Assembly (NCBI GenBank): GCA_021820785.1
Contig: JAKADE010000164.1
Coordinates: 1-6,590, forward strand
Source: Pseudomonadota bacterium
Lineage (GTDB): Bacteria > Pseudomonadota > Gammaproteobacteria > Steroidobacterales > Steroidobacteraceae
Reading direction: 5' to 3'
Length of the DNA stretch: 6,590 nucleotides
Shown: positions 1 to 5,163 of the stretch, one piece after another
Layout: the number at the start of each line of letters is the position of its first letter
Numbering within the stretch: position 1 is the first letter of the stretch
Notes under the pieces: generated by a model
Told to the model about the DNA's origin: nothing
The model's database searches: none
Seen by the model: the letters and a program-made list of their open reading frames with translations, nothing else
Program-made: the position numbers and the translations under genes

Positions 1-1
1 T

Positions 2-2311
2 TTGACGATTCCTGGGGCAGACGAGACGGTCGAAGGAAATGCGACCGATGGCTATGAAGTAGTGGGGACCCACGATGCAAGCATCGGGGATCTGAATATC
101 ACCTCCAGCATGGACATTGTCGGCGCCGGATCTGGGAACACGATTATCGAATGGTCGCCGACGGTGAAGCAGACCCCGGCCGATGGGGATCGGGTGTTTC
201 ACATCGAAGCGGTATCGAGCAATATCACAGTCAATATCAGTGGCGTGACCATTGAGAACGGCGTAACACCGCCGGCGCAGGTTCTGCAGACATTGACTGA
301 CGGAACCTACTATCAGTTCGAGCGTAGCGGAGCGGGAATCGCCATAGGTCCAGCAGCGGTCGTGAACTACATCAACCCGGCGGCTTCCGGAGGGAGCAGC
401 GGTGACGAAGGCGGGGGCGGCTCTTCGGGAGGAGGCGACGAGGGTGAGACCTCGGCGACGATTACTGGGGTGACGTTGACGGATGTCAAGATCCTCAACA
501 ATACCAGTGGCGGCGCAGGAGGAGGTATATCGAGCGCCGCACCGTTGACCTTGGATAACGTGGTGGTAAGTGGGAACTCGGCCGTTACGAATGGCGGCGG
601 TATCTACAGCGACGCGCAGCTGACGATCATGAACTCGACGATCGGTACGACGACGGCGTTGGCAACGCCGAATACCGCCGAGGGTGGTGGCGGACTCTTC
701 GACACCGGTATGCATAATACGGTGATCGAGGAAAGCGCTATCAACGGCAACACGGCGGTTGGTGGTGGCGGCATCGCGGCACGATCGCTCGTCACTATGA
801 GTATCGTCAATACGACCATCAATGGGAATTCGGCCACTGACGTGGGCGGCGGAATTACGACGAATGGTCAATTGTCGTTGCAGAACGATACGATCTCGGG
901 CAATACCGCGGCGAATGACTCCACCAGTGGTGGGGCGGGTTTGAATGCGTTCGGTAGCGGCGGCTACCAGTTCGTCAATACGCTCATGCAGGGGAACGTT
1001 GCGACAGGATCCAGTACGCCATCGAACTGCGGCTGCAGCGGATCGAGTTGCAAAACCGGAGTGATGAACTCACTCGGGCACAATCTCGCAGACGACGCGA
1101 CCTGTTTCTTGACAGGTGCTGGCGACATGGCGAACACGAATGCCCAACTGCAGGCGCTCGCGGCGAACGGCGGGCCGACCGAGACTCGCGGGCTGATGAG
1201 TGGATCGCCGGCAGTGGACGCGGGTGATAACGCCAATTGCCCGAACACGGACCAGCGTGGAAGTATGCGACCGGCGGATGGGAATCTCAAAAATACAGAG
1301 ATCTGCGACATTGGAGCGTTCGAACTGTTCATTCCGCGGGCGGATCTGCATGTCAGCGGAAAAGGTGGCCCGGATAAGTTCCCGCATGGTTCTGGAGCGA
1401 AAGCGTCATTCGCGTTCATGAATAATTCGACGACGGCTTCGGATGCAACGGGCGTGGTGATCACGACGCAGCCGATTCCACAGAACTATTCGGTCACGAG
1501 TGCGACCATGACGACGGCGGCGGGCACGTCAGACTGCGCTTTTGATACAAATACTCGCGTAATTACCTGCGATGTCGGGACGTTGGCACAAGGTCAGGGC
1601 GTGTCGCTGGATATCAATGGCACCGGGACGGCGCCCGGAGTCGTGGCGATTACGGCGTCGATTACAGCGGCGAGCCCGACGGACATATCTCCAGACAACA
1701 ACACAGCGACGGTAACGATGCTGGTTCAGGGAACGAGCAATGTGGGCGTCGCGGCGAACGGTCCCGGTCAGCAGCCGAAGGCTCAGGGGCAGGCGGGATT
1801 GAGTTTCACCGTCTCCAATGCGGGCCCGGATGCGGCGAACAATGTGCGCGTTCTGGCGATCTTCAGAAATCGGATGAGTTACCAGAAGATGCAGGTCTCA
1901 TCTGGCGGCACATGCACGCTGCTGCCGGATCAGATGAGTGCGGTCTGTGACTGCGGTACGATCGCAGCGGGTCAGAGTGTTACTGGAAGCCTGAATTTGC
2001 TCGCGACCTCTGCGGGTACGGCAGATGTGGAATTCCAGGTGACGACGGATGACGTGGATACCGACAATACGAACGACTCCACGGTAGTGCCGCTGAATAT
2101 CGCGGCGGAGCCCACCACCCCGTCGACGCCCACCACGCCGACCACGCCGACGACATCGACGTCCACGTCGAGCGGTGGCGGCGGCTGCGTGTTCCAGCCG
2201 GGGGGTCCGTTTGATCCCACTCTGCTGGTGGTGCTGGGGCTCGGCATGGCCGGTCTCGGTGCGCGGCGGTGGCGGCGGGCCGTCGTAGGCGGCCAGAGCC
2301 GTAAGGATTGA
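2..2311 (+). CDS. Surface beta-helix protein: choice-of-anchor Q domain, two DUF11-like repeats, JDVT-CTERM tag (5' partial)
   Basis: The frame is open from the window edge and ends at TGA 2309-2311, giving 769 visible residues. The TTG at base 2 is not the real start. Residue 1 aligns with about residue 87 of the paralog at 5160, so roughly 86 residues (signal peptide and CSLREA-type region) lie upstream. Visible order: beta-helix (about 25-345) with GGGI/GGGGL turns near residues 173, 198, 228, 254, 282 and 310; an acidic Gly/Ser insert (about 129-149); a choice-of-anchor Q region with SLGHNL (about 357), NGGPTETRG and ending in CDIGAFE (Cys435); two DUF11-like beta-sandwich repeats (about 446-576 and 577-700); a Thr/Pro linker; and a C-terminal tag (GGGGC at 725-729, FDPT at 737-740, hydrophobic stretch, RRWRR). 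No catalytic motif is seen. The family suggests an extracellular structural or adhesin-like protein. The family assignment is firm; the function is unknown. Confidence 0.9.
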   Translation: MTIPGADETVEGNATDGYEVVGTHDASIGDLNITSSMDIVGAGSGNTIIEWSPTVKQTPADGDRVFHIEAVSSNITVNISGVTIENGVTPPAQVLQTLTDGTYYQFERSGAGIAIGPAAVVNYINPAASGGSSGDEGGGGSSGGGDEGETSATITGVTLTDVKILNNTSGGAGGGISSAAPLTLDNVVVSGNSAVTNGGGIYSDAQLTIMNSTIGTTTALATPNTAEGGGGLFDTGMHNTVIEESAINGNTAVGGGGIAARSLVTMSIVNTTINGNSATDVGGGITTNGQLSLQNDTISGNTAANDSTSGGAGLNAFGSGGYQFVNTLMQGNVATGSSTPSNCGCSGSSCKTGVMNSLGHNLADDATCFLTGAGDMANTNAQLQALAANGGPTETRGLMSGSPAVDAGDNANCPNTDQRGSMRPADGNLKNTEICDIGAFELFIPRADLHVSGKGGPDKFPHGSGAKASFAFMNNSTTASDATGVVITTQPIPQNYSVTSATMTTAAGTSDCAFDTNTRVITCDVGTLAQGQGVSLDINGTGTAPGVVAITASITAASPTDISPDNNTATVTMLVQGTSNVGVAANGPGQQPKAQGQAGLSFTVSNAGPDAANNVRVLAIFRNRMSYQKMQVSSGGTCTLLPDQMSAVCDCGTIAAGQSVTGSLNLLATSAGTADVEFQVTTDDVDTDNTNDSTVVPLNIAAEPTTPSTPTTPTTPTTSTSTSSGGGGCVFQPGGPFDPTLLVVLGLGMAGLGARRWRRAVVGGQSRKD
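2110..2172 (+). repeat. Low-complexity Thr/Pro/Ser linker with imperfect 9-base repeats
   Basis: This stretch of the first gene encodes a Pro/Thr-rich spacer and then a Ser/Thr-rich spacer. The unit ACCACGCCG occurs twice in tandem at 2132-2140 and 2141-2149, with degenerate copies on both sides. Such linkers commonly hold a folded surface domain away from the membrane just before a sorting tag. The subtilase gene has a Ser/Thr-rich counterpart at about 4966-5007. Repeat-length variation between strains is plausible but cannot be seen here. Confidence 0.7.
2174..2308 (+). other. JDVT-CTERM-type C-terminal sorting signal of the first beta-helix protein
   Basis: Residues 725-769 comprise a Gly run, Cys729, the segment CVFQPGGPFDPT, a hydrophobic segment of about 14 residues (741-754) and an Arg-rich end (RRWRR, 755-759). 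From knowledge of the family, JDVT-CTERM tags have this Gly-Cys, [ILF]-D-x-T, hydrophobic, basic layout and are thought to be handled by a dedicated CAAX-like intramembrane protease (MrtJ). No such protease is in this window. MYXO-CTERM tags also have a Cys and a basic tail, but the FDPT element at the start of the hydrophobic stretch favours JDVT-CTERM. Confidence 0.75.
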
Positions 2312-2327
2312 CAGGGAGTGGAGGCAG

Positions 2328-2362
2328 GCGCGGGGGCGGTACCAGTGAGTCCGCCCCCGTGC
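2328..2362 (+). other. Strong GC-rich hairpin between genes; possible attenuator or mRNA-processing element
   Basis: The arm 2328-2339 pairs with 2351-2362. Nine perfect GC pairs (2331-2339 with 2351-2359) are extended by one G-U wobble and two further GC pairs around an 11-base loop. It begins 16 bases after the stop of the first gene and ends 30 bases before the lipoprotein ATG. No T-run follows, so it does not fit a classical intrinsic terminator. It could partly terminate, protect the upstream mRNA end, or set a difference in expression between the two genes. Confidence 0.5.
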
Positions 2363-2392
2363 GGCATCGGTACAGAGTCTGAGCCAGCAGCC

Positions 2393-2815
2393 ATGAATCC
2401 CGTGATGCGACGCAGGCGCCATCCGGCACTCGGGAGAGCCAGATTCGGCATCGTCGCGATCGGCGCGGTATTCATGGTCATCGGTTTGAGCGCGTGTGCG
2501 GACCGTCGGGTGAGAAAGGCAGGTACCGTGCGCGAAGCGGCCTCAGAGTCGCTCAAATGGTCAGCGGGTGTGCGTGCGTGGGTGCGGAGCAATTCGGGCC
2601 AGTTGATCGCCGTGCTGATCCGCACCCGGTATGCGATTGGAGCGCATGAGCGTCACGCGCTGAAGGCGGGTGGTGTCAACGTCATCAGTACCTCCGGAGA
2701 CATTGTTACTGGTTACCTCGACTGTGTCGCCCTGGTGCGTGTTTCGCGGTTCGAATTCGTACGGTATGTGGAAATGTCGAGACCGCTGCCTGTGCCGCAT
2801 GGGAGGCTCCCATGA
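2393..2815 (+). CDS. Small outer-membrane-type lipoprotein resembling a free-standing subtilisin prodomain (I9-like)
   Basis: The protein has 140 residues. The start is ATG 2393 because it gives a compact lipoprotein signal: a basic N-region (RRRRH), a hydrophobic core at about 18-32, and lipobox LSAC with Cys35. An in-frame GTG at 2318 would bury this signal and run through the hairpin. No strong ribosome binding site precedes ATG 2393, and ATG 2405 is a close alternative. Residue +2 is Ala, not Asp, which favours the outer membrane. Residues about 75-135 align with the prodomain of the next gene: LIRTR with LVRFR, then GG with SGD, then VRYVEM with VRYVDM, then PL. From SGD to PL the alignment has no gap. 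The protein stops where a prodomain would join its protease and has no catalytic domain. By analogy with propeptide-like inhibitors, it may fold or inhibit the downstream subtilase in trans. It overlaps that gene by ATGA. The lipoprotein call is strong; the inhibitor role is inference. Confidence 0.82.
   Translation: MNPVMRRRRHPALGRARFGIVAIGAVFMVIGLSACADRRVRKAGTVREAASESLKWSAGVRAWVRSNSGQLIAVLIRTRYAIGAHERHALKAGGVNVISTSGDIVTGYLDCVALVRVSRFEFVRYVEMSRPLPVPHGRLP
2801..2806 (+). promoter_or_regulatory. Ribosome binding site of the subtilase gene
   Basis: GGGAGG lies five bases before ATG 2812, inside the last codons of the lipoprotein gene. It supports ATG 2812 as the start and, with the four-base overlap, efficient coupled translation. 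Confidence 0.75.
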
Positions 2816-5163
2816 GGAGGTGGGCCGCGCGATGGCGAATTATGCTGCTCTGTGCCGGGCTTGCGCCGTTGGCGGCATCTGCACAGACGCCGCGGCTCTC
2901 ACCCTTGGGCGTCGTGCTGGTGCAGCAACAGAGCCGTCCGGATGGGCTAGGCGTCTTTTCCGCTAAAGGCATGATTCGCCCTGCGACCGGGACGCAACCC
3001 GCCATGGCGTCGACGCTCGTGCGGTTCCGCGGCGGGGTGCCGGACGTCTCGATGCTCGGCGGCTCCGTGACATGGACGTCCGGTGACGTTGCCGGTGTCC
3101 GGGTTCCGGTCCGAGAGCTGGGGAATCTGGCGAAATTGGCGAACGTGCGCTACGTCGATATGGCGGTTCCGCTGCAACCGGCAGTCGATCTCGCCGTGGT
3201 TGCGACCGGTGCTGATCAAGTCCGCAGCGGGACACCGCCAAACTGGCAGGGCGATACCGGGCGAAACGTCTTGATTGGACTGGTGGATACGGGCATCGAC
3301 TTGGCGCATAAGGATTTCCGGGATCCCGAGGGGCGGACCCGGATCCTGCAGCTCATAGATTACACCACGGGTTCGCAGTGTACCGGTGCGCAAATCGACG
3401 CCGGTGAGTGCGGTGAAGTCGATACCGTGGGGCACGGCACGGAAGTGGCCGGTATCGCCGCCGGCAATGGCTCGGCGACCGGCAACGGTCAGCCGGCCTA
3501 TCGCTATGTCGGCATGGCTCCGCAGGCCGGGCTGCTGGTGGCAAAGGGTGAGTGGACGACGGCAAATATCATAGAAGCGATCAGTTACCTGGAGAATGCG
3601 GCCAGTGCGCTCGGGCGTCCGCTCGTGATCAACCTGAGCGTGGGTACTGAGATCGGGCCGCATGACGGCACGGATAACGCTGACCGGGCGCTCGACAATG
3701 CCACAGGGCCGGGGCGCATCATCGTCATTGCAGCGGGAAATCATGCCGATGACGACTCGCATGCCAGCGGGACTGTTTTTCAGGGTGGGGCGGTGTCGGT
3801 CAGTGCTTCGGTTCCCGTCGCCACCGACCTGACTTTATTTGACATCTGGTATGCGGGAGCAGATCGGCTGGCAGTGGACGTACGAAACGGCAGCGTGTGT
3901 GATTCCGGAAACGTGGCGGCGCCGGTTGCAGATTCTTCGACCGAGGCAGTGTCTTGCGCGGGTAGAGTCACCGTCGTGTCAAGTAACGTCAACCCGCTCA
4001 ATGGAGATCGCGAGATTCTGATCAGTCTCTCTGCAGCATCTGACGCGCCATTTTCCTCGACCGGATGGCAGATCGTGTTGAGCGGGACGGCGGTCACGAA
4101 CGGAAAATTTGACGCATGGGTCAACGGTTCAACGAGTGGCGCCCGCTTCACCAGTAATCTCGACGCCAGTGACACGTTGAGCGATTTGGCCACCGCGAGT
4201 GCACCGATCACAGTGGGAGCGTTCAACACCCGAAACACATGGGAAAGTCTCGCCGGACCCATGTCGGCAATTACGTCGAATCCGCTCGGCTCGCTGTCGT
4301 ACTTCAGCAGCGTGGGACCGCGGCGCACATGCAGCCTGTCGATCGAATGCCCGGACGTTCAAAAGCCCGAAGTGACCGCTCCCGGTGCCTGGATCGCTGC
4401 CGCATTTTCGGCGCAGACCGTCTGGCCGGCGGACACCTGCGGCGAGTGCTATTTGGATCTGGACGGCGTGCACAGCTTTAGGCAGGGCACGAGCATGGCG
4501 GCACCGATCGTCTCCGGTGCAGTTGCGTTGCTGCTGCAGCTGGCGCCGAGCTCGACGCCAGACGACATCAAAGGCTATCTCGAGCATTATGCGCTGGCCG
4601 ACGATTCGGTCGGGACAGTGCCCAACGATTCCTGGGGTTACGGCAAGCTCAACGTCAAAGCGGCCTTCGATGCGCTGCCGGTCGCGCCGCCCGCGGCCCC
4701 GACGAGTCTGGAAGCCACTGCGAGCGGTAGTTCTGCGAACCTGTCCTGGCCGGCAAATACCGCGCTCGATGTGGATGGTTACGACGTCTACCGCGCCACT
4801 TCCACGAGCAGTGATTTGTCGAAGATCGCCACGGTGTCGTACCAGAGTACGACCTATGCGGACACAGGACTCGCCTCTGGAACCTATTACTACGTCGTAC
4901 GCACGTTGGATACCAAGGGGCAGGAGAGCACGCCCTCCACAGAAGTGTCGGTGCCGATTCTGCAGGCCGCGTCGACGCCGACCTCGACGACCTCTTCGTC
5001 GTCGTCGGGCGGCGGCTGCGTCTTTGAACCCGGAGGGTCGTTCGATCCGACATTGTTCGTTCTCTTAGGGTTTGGCGTATTCGGATTATGTGCGCGCGGC
5101 GCACGTTCGATGCGGCACGCGAAGCAGGGGTGCCCTGGCGCGCGCCGTGGGGGACAGTCATGA
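2812..5163 (+). CDS. Secreted, surface-anchored subtilisin-like serine protease (S8) with FnIII domain and JDVT-CTERM tag
   Basis: This complete protease has 783 residues. The signal peptide is 1-24, with cleavage after ASA. The prodomain spans about 65-125 (LVRFR, SGD, VRYVDM). The catalytic domain (about 140-620) has Asp159 (DTGID), His208 (GHGTEVAG), oxyanion Asn310 (AAGN) and Ser561 (GTSMAAP), so all active-site residues are present and it should be active. Asn310 and Ser561 are 251 residues apart, against about 66 in subtilisin BPN', so a large, probably beta-rich module is inserted (within about 325-470). Eight cysteines fall in four close pairs (190/200, 363/382, 507/513, 543/546), suggesting disulfides. 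An FnIII domain (about 628-717) has LSW, GYDVYR, YADTGL and TYYYVV landmarks. A Ser/Thr linker and a tag with Cys736 and FDPT (744-747) follow. ATG 2812 is supported by GGGAGG at 2801 and by the signal peptide. The gene overlaps both neighbours by ATGA. The substrate is unknown; the flanking beta-helix proteins and the prodomain-like lipoprotein are candidate partners. Confidence 0.96.
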   Translation: MRRWAARWRIMLLCAGLAPLAASAQTPRLSPLGVVLVQQQSRPDGLGVFSAKGMIRPATGTQPAMASTLVRFRGGVPDVSMLGGSVTWTSGDVAGVRVPVRELGNLAKLANVRYVDMAVPLQPAVDLAVVATGADQVRSGTPPNWQGDTGRNVLIGLVDTGIDLAHKDFRDPEGRTRILQLIDYTTGSQCTGAQIDAGECGEVDTVGHGTEVAGIAAGNGSATGNGQPAYRYVGMAPQAGLLVAKGEWTTANIIEAISYLENAASALGRPLVINLSVGTEIGPHDGTDNADRALDNATGPGRIIVIAAGNHADDDSHASGTVFQGGAVSVSASVPVATDLTLFDIWYAGADRLAVDVRNGSVCDSGNVAAPVADSSTEAVSCAGRVTVVSSNVNPLNGDREILISLSAASDAPFSSTGWQIVLSGTAVTNGKFDAWVNGSTSGARFTSNLDASDTLSDLATASAPITVGAFNTRNTWESLAGPMSAITSNPLGSLSYFSSVGPRRTCSLSIECPDVQKPEVTAPGAWIAAAFSAQTVWPADTCGECYLDLDGVHSFRQGTSMAAPIVSGAVALLLQLAPSSTPDDIKGYLEHYALADDSVGTVPNDSWGYGKLNVKAAFDALPVAPPAAPTSLEATASGSSANLSWPANTALDVDGYDVYRATSTSSDLSKIATVSYQSTTYADTGLASGTYYYVVRTLDTKGQESTPSTEVSVPILQAASTPTSTTSSSSSGGGCVFEPGGSFDPTLFVLLGFGVFGLCARGARSMRHAKQGCPGARRGGQS
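5008..5160 (+). other. JDVT-CTERM-type C-terminal sorting signal of the subtilase
   Basis: Residues 733-783 carry GGGC (Cys736), the segment CVFEPGGSFDPT, a hydrophobic run (748-761) and a basic tail with Arg762, Arg765 and Arg768. The Cys-to-Thr segment matches that of the first beta-helix protein at 10 of 12 positions, although the codons differ widely. This suggests protein-level selection and a shared sorting machinery. The tail after the hydrophobic run is about 22 residues, long for such tags. Confidence 0.75.
5149..5154 (+). promoter_or_regulatory. Probable ribosome binding site of the second beta-helix gene
   Basis: The purine run GGGGGA lies five bases before ATG 5160, within the last codons of the subtilase gene. 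The match to a Shine-Dalgarno sequence is only moderate. Initiation probably also relies on re-initiation at the ATGA overlap. Confidence 0.5.

Noticed and set aside
2..4. TTG at base 2 as the start of the first gene
   Set aside because: Alignment with the paralog shows that about 86 residues, including the signal peptide, are missing. The true start lies upstream of the window.
2308..2313. TTGACA resembling a -35 promoter box
   Set aside because: It spans the stop codon of the first gene, and the expected -10 position (about 2331-2336) is a pure GC stretch in the hairpin stem.
2318..2392. GTG 2318 as an upstream start of the lipoprotein gene
   Set aside because: It would add 25 residues before an otherwise ideal lipoprotein signal, would run through the hairpin, and its purine-rich AGGGA abuts the GTG with no spacing.
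1898..2625. Several overlapping minus-strand frames opposite the end of the first gene and the lipoprotein gene
   Set aside because: Their translations are Pro/Arg/Ala-rich low complexity, they overlap one another in different frames, and no start signal or domain supports them.
4625..4637. 13-base exact match with bases 5-17 (acgattcctgggg)
   Set aside because: The two copies lie in unrelated domains and different protein contexts, and no flanking similarity extends them. Most likely chance.
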